DNA of 62,179 bases from Paenibacillus glacialis (GTDB lineage: Bacteria > Bacillota > Bacilli > Paenibacillales > Paenibacillaceae): contig NZ_LVJH01000063.1 in assembly GCF_001637205.1 (NCBI RefSeq), positions 1 to 62,179 on the forward strand, read 5' to 3'. The notes under the pieces are model-generated. The model searched no databases and had not been told where the DNA came from. It saw only the letters and a list, made by a program, of their open reading frames with translations. Numbering within the stretch: the first letter of the stretch is position 1; the number at the start of each line of letters is the position of its first letter. Position numbers and translations under genes: made by a program. Positions 1 to 8,197 of the stretch are shown in pieces.

Positions 1-299
<299 letters not shown>

Positions 300-450
300 G
301 TAGATCGTTTCAAATCAGCTTTGCAGCGATTTGGAACGATCTATGAAAAGAGCGATTATGCTCATTTAAAACAAACTGACGAGAAATTTCTTTCTCTATC
401 AAATGATTTCTCATTTGTTTTGATTTCACTTTCGTGAAATCTACTCACTC

Positions 451-473
451 GTTGTTCAGTTTTCAAAGATCAA
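451..473 (-). promoter_or_regulatory. rrn leader boxA-like antitermination site
   Basis: The minus strand carries TGATCTTTGAAAACTGAACA in the transcribed leader between the rrn promoters and 16S. The core CTTTGAAAACTGAAC is the typical Bacillus rRNA leader motif and resembles boxA, where Nus factors assemble for rRNA antitermination. Assignment is by motif and position only. Confidence 0.6.
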
Positions 474-519
474 TATTTTCTTTCGTTTGTCACCAGTTGT
501 TCTCGGCGACAACTTCTAT

Positions 520-549
520 ATCATATCATACTGTGTATCGATAATGCAA
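520..549 (-). promoter_or_regulatory. rrn promoter P2 (sigma-A)
   Basis: On the minus strand a -35 TTGCAT (544-549) is followed after 18 bp by a -10 TATGAT (520-525). A second overlapping TATGAT (525-530) lies 13 bp from the -35. It is the proximal of two tandem promoters upstream of 16S, the usual Bacillales rrn arrangement. Confidence 0.7.
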
Positions 550-629
550 GAAGTTTTTTTGAAGCGATTTTCAATTCGATTTGTATCGATTGATCTCGCA
601 ACTTCCTAATCACTAAGGAAGCGAGAATT

Positions 630-659
630 AATTTATCATATTTCAAACAAGTTAGTCAA
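630..659 (-). promoter_or_regulatory. rrn promoter P1 (sigma-A) with AT-rich upstream region
   Basis: The -35 TTGACT (654-659) and -10 TAAATT (630-635) are separated by 18 bp on the minus strand; ATAAAT gives 17 bp. The upstream 660-675 stretch is very AT-rich, as in an UP element, and reaches the stop codon of the preceding 76-codon gene. No terminator lies between them, so transcripts of that gene may read into the rrn operon. Confidence 0.75.
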
Positions 660-674
660 CACTTTTTTATAATT

Positions 675-905
675 TTAATGCTTCAATTGGGGGAATCGGT
701 TGTTACGTGCATATTTGGAGAGTTCCTTTGGGGGGGCAAAACGAGCATACATACGAAACACAACTTTATAACGCTTAGCAATTGATTGCTTGATATCTTG
801 ATCTAAACGTTTGTCACCTAGGTCCATTAACATTTCATCTAGTTCTTTACGAAGAACATAATCTAGTTCCTTACACTCTCTATCATTGAATAGCATACCC
901 AGCAT
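675..905 (-). CDS. conserved small protein of unknown function (76 aa)
   Basis: A charged, mostly helical 76-residue protein without signal peptide or membrane segment. The first half is acidic (KELDEMLMDLGDKRLD) and the C-terminus is basic (KELSKYARNNRFPQLKH). The start is supported by GAGGAGG about 10 nt upstream. The sequence looks like a small conserved Bacillales protein, but I cannot name a family or function. It is the last gene before the rrn operon; its stop lies only about 15 bp from the rrn P1 -35 element, and no terminator separates the two. Confidence 0.7.
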   Translation of the reverse strand: MLGMLFNDRECKELDYVLRKELDEMLMDLGDKRLDQDIKQSIAKRYKVVFRMYARFAPPKELSKYARNNRFPQLKH

Positions 906-977
906 ATATTATTGCCTCCTCGATTATGTAACTAACGGATAACAGGCTGGGTTACTCCAGAACAATCCGTATAGCTG

Positions 978-1027
978 TTTTACTGTTATGCTCATATTTG
1001 GGAAAAAATATGAGCATAACAGTAAAA
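978..1027. repeat. 22-bp perfect inverted repeat (hairpin) between two minus-strand genes
   Basis: Positions 978-999 and 1006-1027 are exact reverse complements (22 bp) around a 6-nt GGGAAA loop. The stem begins 8 bp after the stop of the SpoIIM-family gene, as a terminator would. However, it is AT-rich and has no T-tract on the minus-strand 3' side, which reads CAGCTATACGG. It may be a terminator of an unusual kind, an mRNA 3'-end stabiliser, or a protein-binding palindrome. Confidence 0.8.
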
Positions 1028-1034
1028 TTTATTC

Positions 1035-1649
1035 TCACCGCATTAACCAGAATGTTATTGTGCTTTCGATAATTGCCGCTATGAACAGTAATATCACGAT
1101 CCACAGCGAAATAGGTCCCACTCTTTTAAAGAACCCGCTCCACACGTCTCCCAGATTAGCCCTCTTCTCACGATTCCATTGCCCTATACTAATCCACACT
1201 AACGTTCCTAATCGAAGTCCAAAAGCACATGCAATAATAATAGCTGGAATCTCAATAATCCCATGCGGTAACAAGCCCTTTACAATTACATCAAACATAC
1301 TTTCACCTTGTGCTGATAGATGATGTACCAAATATCCAAGAACCATACCGTTGATCATTAGAAAAATAATCGGGAGTATACCTAGAAAAATACCGAAAAA
1401 TATGATTAATACGGCTTTTATGCTGTTATTCAAAAAAATAAACACAAAAAAGCTCCACTGTGGTCGTTCTGACTCACTTAAGTTCTGACTAATCTGACGA
1501 ATCCCCTCAATCTGTTGGTTAACAAACGCTGCTATTGTCTCTGTGCTAAGCCAACCCACTACAATCCCAATGATAAATATCAATGTCGATACCATCATCG
1601 TCCTTTTAATCAAAGTAATATCTTTTATAAAAGCTGAGAATCTAAACAT
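1035..1649 (-). CDS. SpoIIM/DUF95-family integral membrane protein
   Basis: A 204-residue, very hydrophobic protein with about five membrane segments: near residues 18-38, 70-95, 98-118, 130-155 and 178-200. The motif LPHGIIEIPAIIIACAFGLRLG (about 127-148, quoted in part) is the hallmark of the stage II sporulation protein M (DUF95) family. In sporulation SpoIIM belongs to the DMP peptidoglycan machinery, but many family members are vegetative and of unknown role. The chromosomal position here, beside pdaB and an rrn operon, argues for a paralogue rather than spoIIM itself. The start was chosen at the ATG 6 nt after AGGAGGT; an upstream in-frame start lacks that spacing. The gene is preceded by a tandem repeat array ending at its ribosome-binding site. 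Confidence 0.75.
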   Translation of the reverse strand: MFRFSAFIKDITLIKRTMMVSTLIFIIGIVVGWLSTETIAAFVNQQIEGIRQISQNLSESERPQWSFFVFIFLNNSIKAVLIIFFGIFLGILPIIFLMINGMVLGYLVHHLSAQGESMFDVIVKGLLPHGIIEIPAIIIACAFGLRLGTLVWISIGQWNREKRANLGDVWSGFFKRVGPISLWIVILLFIAAIIESTITFWLMR

Positions 1650-1660
1650 GAGTAACCTCC

Positions 1661-1820
1661 TAAAGTTTTGGTACAAAACTAACTTCGTAAGCGTAATCCT
1701 AAAAGTTTTGGTACAAAACTAACCTCGTAAGCATATTCTAAAAGTTTTGCTACATAACTACTTCTCAAGCCCACTCCTTAAGTATTTGGGACAAAACTTC
1801 GTCGCAAGCCTCTCATATAG
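1661..1820 (-). repeat. tandem array of four ~40-bp hairpin repeats ending at a Shine-Dalgarno
   Basis: Units start at 1661, 1701, 1741 and 1781 (period 40 bp). The first two are nearly identical; the other two are decayed. Each contains an AGTTTTG-NNN-CAAAACT hairpin (for example 1664-1680 and 1704-1720) followed on the plus strand by AACTTCGTAAGC. Read on the minus strand, the last unit runs directly into AGGAGGT, the ribosome-binding site of the SpoIIM-family gene. A related array precedes rpmJ at 12910-13045. Confidence 0.85.
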
Positions 1821-1848
1821 TAATAACCCCCAAGTACGAGCATACAAT
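1820..1848 (+). promoter_or_regulatory. possible sporulation (sigma-E/G) promoter of pdaB
   Basis: CATACAAT at 1841-1848 matches the -10 of the sporulation sigma factors E and G, about 40 bp upstream of the pdaB start. The -35 is weak: GTAATAA at 1820-1826, 14 bp away. pdaB is known to be expressed in the developing spore in Bacillus subtilis, which fits. This is motif evidence only. Confidence 0.4.
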
Positions 1849-1891
1849 TTGAGTAAACAAGCATTCGTGCATGAGAGGAGCGCTTTATCCA

Positions 1892-2704
1892 ATGAATTCA
1901 TTTTTTTATGTGTTGAGCTGGAAGAAAATTAAACGTTATTTGCTCGTTACAGCAGCTGTGGTATTTGCAATTGGAGTTGTGTACATTGAACGGGATCAAA
2001 TTACTGTATTCTCTGAAGGGGCTCCTTCAGCGATTTACAGCGTACCTACAAACAAGAAAGTGATTGCTTTGACCTTCGATATAAGTTGGGGCGATACCCG
2101 ACCAGCTCCTATCATTAAGATTCTGAAGGAGAAAAAAGTACAGAAATCCACGTTCTTTCTCTCCTCTCCATGGAGTAAAAGCCATCCAGACATTGTAAAG
2201 GATATTAAGGATAGCGGTTTTGAAATTGGGAGTCATGGTCATAAGCATGTGAATTACACTACTCTTAGTGATGAGGAGATTCGCAAACAGATCGCAACAG
2301 CTAATTCTGTATTAAGCGATATGACCGGTAAAGCGCCTAACTTACTCCGATTACCGAACGGTGATTTTGACAAAAGAGTATTGCGTATTGCGGAAAGTAT
2401 GAATTATAAAGTGATCCAGTGGGATACAGATTCCTTAGACTGGAAGAATATTGGAGTACAAAATATCGTTGACCGTGTGGTTAGTAAAGCTCACCCTGGT
2501 GATATCGTATTGTTGCATGCTAGTGATTCGTCTAAACAAACACATGAAGCACTTCCCCTTATTATTGATCAGCTTCGTAAACAAGGATATGAATTCGTTA
2601 CCGTCTCTGACTTGATTAACCAAACGGATACCAAAGGAACTGAGGTCCGTGATCAAGCATCGACACAAGTATCCATCGAGGACTTAGACCTGACAGGACT
2701 TTAG
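1892..2704 (+). CDS. pdaB: polysaccharide deacetylase family sporulation protein PdaB
   Basis: A 270-residue protein with one N-terminal membrane segment (about residues 14-33) followed by a NodB-type deacetylase domain. Visible motifs are ALTFDISWGD near 60 (the PdaB form of TFDDG, with Ile replacing the second Asp), GSHGHKHVN (metal-binding His pair) near 117, and RLPNGDF. PdaB is needed to maintain spore cortex muramic lactam after sporulation. The start follows GAGAGGAG by 11 nt; an upstream in-frame ATG at 1871 has no ribosome-binding site. It is transcribed opposite to its neighbours and converges on kbaA across a shared terminator. Confidence 0.9.
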   Translation: MNSFFYVLSWKKIKRYLLVTAAVVFAIGVVYIERDQITVFSEGAPSAIYSVPTNKKVIALTFDISWGDTRPAPIIKILKEKKVQKSTFFLSSPWSKSHPDIVKDIKDSGFEIGSHGHKHVNYTTLSDEEIRKQIATANSVLSDMTGKAPNLLRLPNGDFDKRVLRIAESMNYKVIQWDTDSLDWKNIGVQNIVDRVVSKAHPGDIVLLHASDSSKQTHEALPLIIDQLRKQGYEFVTVSDLINQTDTKGTEVRDQASTQVSIEDLDLTGL

Positions 2705-2767
2705 ACAAGAAAATCAGCTAGTCCATCCACAAAGTGAATAAGCCGCTAACAATCCGTCGTGTTATAC

Positions 2768-2796
2768 AAAAAGAGCTAAGTAACTTAGCTCTTTTT
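2768..2796. terminator. bidirectional terminator between pdaB and kbaA
   Basis: A 13-bp stem AAAAAGAGCTAAG/CTTAGCTCTTTTT (2768-2780, 2784-2796) with a TAA loop has A/T tracts on both sides. The kbaA stop codon (2785-2787) lies inside the right arm, so the hairpin serves both convergent genes and overlaps the coding end of one. Confidence 0.85.
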
Positions 2797-3375
2797 GTTT
2801 ACTACAATACGATGAAGAATTAAAATCTGAAATGCATTACATGCTAATAAGGGAATAACAAGAAGTGCTGTAGCATTGTCTACATTAATTTTAAGACCAC
2901 CTACAATTTCTATAATGGTAACCGCGATAAGGAAGAACAACGTTGGAATCCAAGCTGAAGCATTCGTCATACGTGCTTTAAAGTAAGCTACTGCGACTGA
3001 CACGATTAAAATAACTCCACCTAGTACAAGGTCAGACCACTTTCCACTCTCCCCACCAACAAACGTACGGAAGAACAGCAACTCAAGTAAAGCTAAGACG
3101 GTTAGAACTAACTGTATGTACTGCCATCCTTTTTTGGAAAATACGCCATTCCCCATATAATTCAGAATCAGATAAGCAAAGAAACCCAATTGAGAATATA
3201 CACTGGCAAGCATTCCATATCCAAACAAAATTACGAAGAACGCAACATAATCGTAGAATCCATTGAAAGATATTCCCCCACTTGCGACCTGCAATCCGAT
3301 TCCTGTAATAATGGAAGCCACTGCACCCACTAATAATGTTTCCCAAAATAACTTAAACCATTTTCTTAAAGTCAA
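2785..3375 (-). CDS. kbaA: KinB-signalling pathway activation protein KbaA
   Basis: A 196-residue integral membrane protein with about six hydrophobic segments and short loops, ending in a basic VNKKS tail. Length, topology and sequence fit KbaA, which in Bacillus subtilis is needed for activity of the sporulation kinase KinB. The start is a TTG with GGGGGTGA 5 nt upstream; no better ATG exists. It sits between pdaB and gerD, the usual sporulation neighbours in Bacillales. Confidence 0.8.
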   Translation of the reverse strand: MTLRKWFKLFWETLLVGAVASIITGIGLQVASGGISFNGFYDYVAFFVILFGYGMLASVYSQLGFFAYLILNYMGNGVFSKKGWQYIQLVLTVLALLELLFFRTFVGGESGKWSDLVLGGVILIVSVAVAYFKARMTNASAWIPTLFFLIAVTIIEIVGGLKINVDNATALLVIPLLACNAFQILILHRIVVNKKS

Positions 3376-3437
3376 AAAATCACCCCCATTAACAGTTTAT
3401 TTTACCAACGTTCTCATAAAAAAACCATTACCTCCGA

Positions 3438-3467
3438 ACATATTTATGATTTCACCTTCACATACTA
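3438..3467 (+). promoter_or_regulatory. probable sigma-G promoter of gerD
   Basis: CATACTA at 3461-3467 is an exact sigma-G -10 element, 17 bp after ACATAT (3438-3443), a partial -35. gerD is a forespore gene under sigma-G in Bacillus subtilis. The element lies 33 bp upstream of the gerD start. Confidence 0.6.
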
Positions 3468-3500
3468 CAAACAGTATCCATGTTAAGGAGGACAAACTAG

Positions 3501-4157
3501 ATGAAAAGAACGGATATACGCATTATTGGACTGATTTGTGTTCTTGTTACTGCTCTTACAGCTTGTGGATCTGAACAAGGTAGCTCATCTTCCCCAATGG
3601 GATATAAAGAAATGAAATCCATGGTGGTGGATATTCTCAAGAGCGATGATGGAAAAAAAGCTGTTGAGGAAGCTCTAAACGGAGGTGAATCTGGTGGTAC
3701 CATGGGGATGAAAATGTTGTCATCAGCCTCATCCAAAGAGATTCGTACTGCAGTAAAGGATGCAATTACAGCTCCCGAATATGAAAAAAAAATCGAAAAG
3801 ATAATGAAAGATCCCAAATTCGCCGGTGATTTCGCCAAAGCGATTAGCTCACAAAGTAAAGAGTTACATCAGCAATTGATTAAAGATCCAACCTATCAAA
3901 AGTCGGTCTCTGACATCATGAAATCCCCTGAGGTCTCAAAAATGTTTCTAGAGCTTACTAAATCACCTGATTTCCGTAAACAGACGATGACGATAATGAC
4001 AGAAGCGATGCAAAATCCACTTTTCAAAATGGAAGTATTGGAATTACTTAAATCCGTCGTCAAAAGTGAACTACAACCAAAAGATGAAAAGAAAAAGAAG
4101 GATAGTGGCGGTAGTGAAGAAAGTGGCGGAGGGAAAGATTCTGAAGGTGGCGGTTGA
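3501..4157 (+). CDS. gerD: spore germination lipoprotein GerD
   Basis: A 218-residue precursor with a lipoprotein signal peptide: MKRTDIRIIG, a hydrophobic core and the lipobox LTAC with lipidated Cys22. The mature part is rich in short amphipathic helices with repeated KDP/KSP units (about 75-185). It ends in a Lys- and Gly-rich tail (KKKKDSGG...GGG). GerD is an inner-membrane lipoprotein that clusters nutrient receptors into the germinosome. AAGGAGG lies 9 nt upstream of the ATG. It is transcribed toward mrp. Confidence 0.88.
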   Translation: MKRTDIRIIGLICVLVTALTACGSEQGSSSSPMGYKEMKSMVVDILKSDDGKKAVEEALNGGESGGTMGMKMLSSASSKEIRTAVKDAITAPEYEKKIEKIMKDPKFAGDFAKAISSQSKELHQQLIKDPTYQKSVSDIMKSPEVSKMFLELTKSPDFRKQTMTIMTEAMQNPLFKMEVLELLKSVVKSELQPKDEKKKKDSGGSEESGGGKDSEGGG

Positions 4158-4234
4158 ATAAGTGTAATAAAATTAGCCCCCTTTCGGGAGCTAATCGGTA
4201 ATATCTTCATTCATCAGCTAGGCTGGTTGGAATC

Positions 4235-4268
4235 GGACTGACTCATTACGAATGAGGTCAGTCCTTTT
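4235..4268. terminator. bidirectional terminator between gerD and mrp
   Basis: The stem GGACTGAC...GTCAGTCC with an inner TCATT/AATGA pair and an ACG loop is followed by TTTT on the plus strand and by A/T on the other side. The mrp stop codon (4258-4260) lies within the right arm. A weaker GC hairpin at 4172-4195, directly after gerD, has no T-tract. Confidence 0.8.
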
Positions 4269-5361
4269 CGCATTTAGAAATAACGGTCGTGGCAATCTCA
4301 TCGTAGATTTTACCACTTGTTGTATCGAACTTATAGATAGAAGGCGAGAAATCTGGTTCTGATATGTGATTATTAGGAACTCCTAGAGGTAATTGAGCTA
4401 TTAGCTCCGTGTGAAGCGTTTCAGCCAATCGTCCTCCCCCACCTCTACCAAACACATAATCACGATCCCCACAACTTGAACACTCATAATATGACATATT
4501 CTCAACTACACCCAATATTTCATGATTCGTTTGAATAGCCATAGCGCCTGCTCTAGCGGCTACAAAGGCCGCAGTCGCATGTGGTGTTGTCACAATGATC
4601 TCTTTGCACTGAGGCAGCATTTGGTGGACATCCAGGGCAACGTCACCCGTTCCCGGAGGTAAGTCAAGGAGTAAGTAATCCAATTCTCCCCAACCCACAT
4701 CACTAAGAAATTGACGTAACATCTTCCCTAACATAGGTCCACGCCAAATTACTGGATTATTCTCACGAATAAAGAACCCCATAGACATCACTTTTACGCC
4801 AAAACGTTCAACTGGTAAGATTACCTCATCTTCAACGATAGGTCCTTCTTCCAATCCCATCATATCTGGAATACTGAAACCATATATATCAGCATCAATC
4901 AGCCCCACACGCTTGCCTTGACGGGCTAATGCTACAGCTAAGTTAACAGTTACCGTTGATTTACCAACGCCTCCCTTACCACTAGCTATAGCAATGAAGT
5001 GTACGCCCGAATCCTCTTTAATTAGGGCATGGTCCTCTAATCCAGCAGCATGACCCTTTTTCAAGACGGCTTCATCTTCATCTGACATCTTTTCTCCAAA
5101 AGCTAACTTACGATCATAATCCGTAGCTTCACGTAGACGAATATGAATTTCCTCTGGCCCCAACTTCTCTAAGCGATGATGGATCTCCTTTTCGAGGTCA
5201 GCACGATACGTTTCACTAGTGTCAAGATAAATGACAGAAAGAGAGATCTTGTTTTCCTTTATTACAATATCTCTAATAAGTTGTAGATCGATCAGGCTTT
5301 TACCGCTTGTAGGTTCACCCATCGAGTATAGAATTTCCTGTACTTGCTCTCTTGATATCAT
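4258..5361 (-). CDS. mrp: Mrp/SalA family iron-sulfur carrier-type P-loop ATPase
   Basis: A 367-residue protein. Residues 1-85 form a MIP18/DUF59-like domain. The deviant Walker A ASGKGGVGKST is at 126-136, the switch-like DADIYGFSIP follows, and DLPPGTGD is near 234-241. A C-x2-C (ECSSC) lies near 292-296, the pair that binds an Fe-S cluster in Mrp/ApbC scaffolds. The Bacillus orthologue SalA also acts in regulating protease production; which role holds here cannot be told from sequence. It lies downstream of cwlD with 48 bp between and probably shares its transcript. Confidence 0.88.
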   Translation of the reverse strand: MISREQVQEILYSMGEPTSGKSLIDLQLIRDIVIKENKISLSVIYLDTSETYRADLEKEIHHRLEKLGPEEIHIRLREATDYDRKLAFGEKMSDEDEAVLKKGHAAGLEDHALIKEDSGVHFIAIASGKGGVGKSTVTVNLAVALARQGKRVGLIDADIYGFSIPDMMGLEEGPIVEDEVILPVERFGVKVMSMGFFIRENNPVIWRGPMLGKMLRQFLSDVGWGELDYLLLDLPPGTGDVALDVHQMLPQCKEIIVTTPHATAAFVAARAGAMAIQTNHEILGVVENMSYYECSSCGDRDYVFGRGGGGRLAETLHTELIAQLPLGVPNNHISEPDFSPSIYKFDTTSGKIYDEIATTVISKCEKD

Positions 5362-5409
5362 GATGGCAGCACCCCTGCTTCGTATATTGGCATATATAAC
5401 TATTATATC

Positions 5410-6183
5410 TTACCCATCTGATTCTGACGACACCTTGGATTTCTCACCTGAACTATATCGCAAAATCCCTTTGTAAATGGAAGCAGCAACTTTCCGCTGG
5501 TATTCCACATCTTTTAACAACATCGCTTCTTCAGCATGAGAGAGAAAACCAACTTCTACCAGAGTTGCTGGAATTTTTAGAGCTTTAAGCAAATACACCG
5601 TATTTGCCGTTTTGGCAATACGATCCGTGTTCTCCAAATTACGTCTCATTTCTTCTTGCATTAAAGTGGCCAGGTTAGCATTGTCTGGGTGATTAGGATA
5701 ATAGAACACTTGAGCTCCACGCCAGCGGTTTGAAGGAATACTGTTCATGTGAACACTAACAAATAGATATGGTTGTTGCTCTTCTATTTTCTTCACACGT
5801 TGCTTCAAGTCCTCCGTTTTACGCTTCGAATATCCTTTGGTATCCGGAGACGCCAGATCATAATCTCCTTCACGCGTCATCTTCACAACGGCTCCAGCCT
5901 CCTGCAGGTAATCACGTAGGTATAGCGTAATGGCTAGGTTTATATCTTTCTCAATCACACCTTGTCGACTTACAGCTCCCCCATCCACTCCCCCATGACC
6001 AGCATCTAAGACAATTACTTTCCCAGCTAAAGGTAAACTCCAGTACTTCGTTGTTTTTTCGGTAGGAACTTCGTATGTAACTATACCTACAAAAACAATC
6101 AATAAACATAGTGCAAATAGTAGCTTTTTGATCGTTCTAAGCCGAATCCATACCGCTATCGTACCTGACTTAGGCTTGGACAT
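5410..6183 (-). CDS. cwlD: N-acetylmuramoyl-L-alanine amidase CwlD
   Basis: A 257-residue protein with an N-terminal membrane anchor (about residues 18-38) and an Amidase_3 domain. Zinc and catalytic motifs are visible: VLDAGHGGVDGGA (His), a Glu in the helix KDINLAITLYL, SVHMNS (His) and VEVGFLSHAEE (catalytic Glu). CwlD removes the stem peptide in the first step of muramic-delta-lactam formation in spore cortex, acting with PdaA. The start was set at the ATG 11 nt after AGGAGG because the upstream in-frame GTG overlaps the ribosome-binding site. Confidence 0.92.
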   Translation of the reverse strand: MSKPKSGTIAVWIRLRTIKKLLFALCLLIVFVGIVTYEVPTEKTTKYWSLPLAGKVIVLDAGHGGVDGGAVSRQGVIEKDINLAITLYLRDYLQEAGAVVKMTREGDYDLASPDTKGYSKRKTEDLKQRVKKIEEQQPYLFVSVHMNSIPSNRWRGAQVFYYPNHPDNANLATLMQEEMRRNLENTDRIAKTANTVYLLKALKIPATLVEVGFLSHAEEAMLLKDVEYQRKVAASIYKGILRYSSGEKSKVSSESDG

Positions 6184-6251
6184 AAAAAAGGCCACCTCCT
6201 GTCCTATAGACTCTTAAACATCTATATGGGTGGGGGTGGACAAATAGTACA

Positions 6252-7421
6252 TTATATCGTAACTTGCTCAGCCATTCCTTCGATAAGAACCTTGGCAACT
6301 TCAGGACGTGTAAACTCCGGTGGAGGACAGAGCCCCTCACGTAATAATCCCCGAACTTTCGTTCCCGATAGGGTCAGATGATCTTCACTTCCATGAGGAC
6401 ATGTTTTGCTCGAAGCCATATTTCCGCATTTCGTACAGAAGAAGCTATGTTCAAAAAATAAAGGCGTAATATCTAATTCTTCTGCCGTGAAATTCTTAAA
6501 TATGTCTTGAGCTTCATAAGTTCCATAATAATCTCCTACACCCGCGTGATCTCGTCCCACGATGAAGTGAGTACATCCATAGTTCTTCCGAACAATAGCA
6601 TGAAAGATAGCTTCACGTGGTCCAGCATATCTCATAGCCGCTGGGAACACGCCAAGAAATGCACGATCCTCAGGATAATAATTTTCCAAAAGTGTTAAAT
6701 AACTCTTCATCCGTACATTAGCAGGTACATCATCTGATTTCGTCTCACCCACAAGCGGATTTAAGAATAAGGCATCCACGATCTCCATTGCACTCTTCTG
6801 AATATATTCATGCGCGCGATGAACAGGATTTCTAGTTTGGAATCCAACGACTGTCTTCCAAGCTTTCTCTGCAAACAAACGACGTGTCTCCGCAGGATCG
6901 TAATAGAATTCTTTGAATTTAGCAGGTTCAGGTCTATTCAAGACTTGTATTGAACCACCTACGTAGGTAGTAGAACGTTCTATCAACTTTTTGACCCCTG
7001 GATGCTCAGGATCATTGGTCTTAAAGACATTGAGCGCTTCTTCTGCTTGATCTACGGTATATATACTCTCCACAGTAAGCGTACCGTAGATAATTCCGTC
7101 CGTATCCCCTACAAGCGCAACTTGTTCACCAAGAGATAGTTTCTCCGCTTTAGGCGCATCTACAGCCAGTGTAATTGGAATAGACCATACAGTGCCATCC
7201 GCAAGTCTCATCGTAGAAATGACGGATCGATAATCATCTTCATTCAAAAAACCAGTAAGTGGCGAAAAGGCACCAACTCCAATAAGATCTAAATCTGATA
7301 TTGTCCATGTGTTAATAGCAATTTGTTGGAGACCTTGAGCAACCTGTAGTAGTGATTCTCTTTCCTCACCCTGAACAAGCCGTTGAATTAATTTTCCACC
7401 ATGCGGTAATATCGAAGTCAT
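6252..7421 (-). CDS. sat: sulfate adenylyltransferase (ATP sulfurylase)
   Basis: A 389-residue single-domain ATP sulfurylase that activates sulfate to APS. It carries QTRNPVHRAHE (195-205, nucleotide-binding HxxH) and VGRDHAGVGDYYG (288-300). Cysteines at 329, 332 and 341 form a zinc-site-like cluster typical of the short bacterial and archaeal enzymes. No APS kinase domain is fused, consistent with direct reduction of APS by the neighbouring CysH. AAGGAG lies 8 nt upstream of the ATG. It follows cysH by 46 bp as an operon. Confidence 0.95.
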   Translation of the reverse strand: MTSILPHGGKLIQRLVQGEERESLLQVAQGLQQIAINTWTISDLDLIGVGAFSPLTGFLNEDDYRSVISTMRLADGTVWSIPITLAVDAPKAEKLSLGEQVALVGDTDGIIYGTLTVESIYTVDQAEEALNVFKTNDPEHPGVKKLIERSTTYVGGSIQVLNRPEPAKFKEFYYDPAETRRLFAEKAWKTVVGFQTRNPVHRAHEYIQKSAMEIVDALFLNPLVGETKSDDVPANVRMKSYLTLLENYYPEDRAFLGVFPAAMRYAGPREAIFHAIVRKNYGCTHFIVGRDHAGVGDYYGTYEAQDIFKNFTAEELDITPLFFEHSFFCTKCGNMASSKTCPHGSEDHLTLSGTKVRGLLREGLCPPPEFTRPEVAKVLIEGMAEQVTI

Positions 7422-7467
7422 TGATTTCGCTCCTTGTATTTAATTTCATGTTACTTTCATGAAGAAA

Positions 7468-8160
7468 TTACTTATGAAGTCCGCATTCTGTCTTCTCATT
7501 TCCAGCCCAACGACCTGCACGTGGGTCTTCGCCAGGCATAACTGGACGGGTACAATATTCGCATCCAATGCTAGGATAATTCTGATCATGAAGTGGATTA
7601 TACAGCACATCATTACTCCGGATGTAATTCCACACATCATCCGTCGTCCATGAAGCTATAGGATTAAATTTAATCAGCCCAAATTTAGCGTCATATTCTA
7701 CTTTCTTTGTATTGGCACGTGTTGGTGCCTGATCACGTCGAATACCCGTTATCCATGCATCATATTGAGACAGGATACGAGTAAGTGGCTCAACCTTCCG
7801 AATGTTACAGCACTGGTTAGCGTCGATAGTCCATAAAGCTTCTCCATGTTGCGATGCCTGCTCTTCAGGCGTTAATTTAGGAGATACACGAACAAATTCC
7901 AATCCATATTTCTGTGCCATTTGATCTCGTGTCTCATACGTTTCTTTAAAATGAAAATCCGTATCTAAATAAAAAATATCTGTTGAAGGACTTATTTTTT
8001 GAATCATATCAACGAGTACAACGTCTTCTGCCCCAAAGCTGCAGGCAAATGTAATGTTCGGAAAGGTATCAATGGCCCATCTTATGACATCCTCAGGTAA
8101 AGCAAGCTCAAACTCTTCTGACTTTTCTTTGATGAGTTGCTCTTTCTCTAATAAATTCAT
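7468..8160 (-). CDS. cysH: assimilatory adenylylsulfate (APS) reductase
   Basis: A 230-residue CysH-family protein that reduces APS to sulfite with thioredoxin. The ATP-pyrophosphatase-like motif CSFGAEDVVLVD is at 40-51. It has the Cys pair CC at 117-118 and C200-x2-C203, the four [4Fe-4S] ligands that distinguish APS reductases from cluster-free PAPS reductases. The C-terminal ECGLHK supplies the catalytic Cys226. The presence of all four ligands and the lack of an APS kinase nearby both point to APS as substrate. It is the first gene of cysH-sat, with its own promoter. Confidence 0.93.
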   Translation of the reverse strand: MNLLEKEQLIKEKSEEFELALPEDVIRWAIDTFPNITFACSFGAEDVVLVDMIQKISPSTDIFYLDTDFHFKETYETRDQMAQKYGLEFVRVSPKLTPEEQASQHGEALWTIDANQCCNIRKVEPLTRILSQYDAWITGIRRDQAPTRANTKKVEYDAKFGLIKFNPIASWTTDDVWNYIRSNDVLYNPLHDQNYPSIGCEYCTRPVMPGEDPRAGRWAGNEKTECGLHK

Positions 8161-8197
8161 GAATTTGTCTCCCCCAATACATTAGAAATAATAAAAA

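Noticed and set aside
988..1323. Plus-strand 111-codon frame
   Set aside because: It is antisense to the well-supported SpoIIM-family gene and starts inside the palindrome.
3385..3425. Tiny leader peptide frames (ATGA overlap) with GGAGGT upstream of kbaA
   Set aside because: Only 4 and 6 codons, no attenuator structure, and they overlap the gerD promoter on the other strand.
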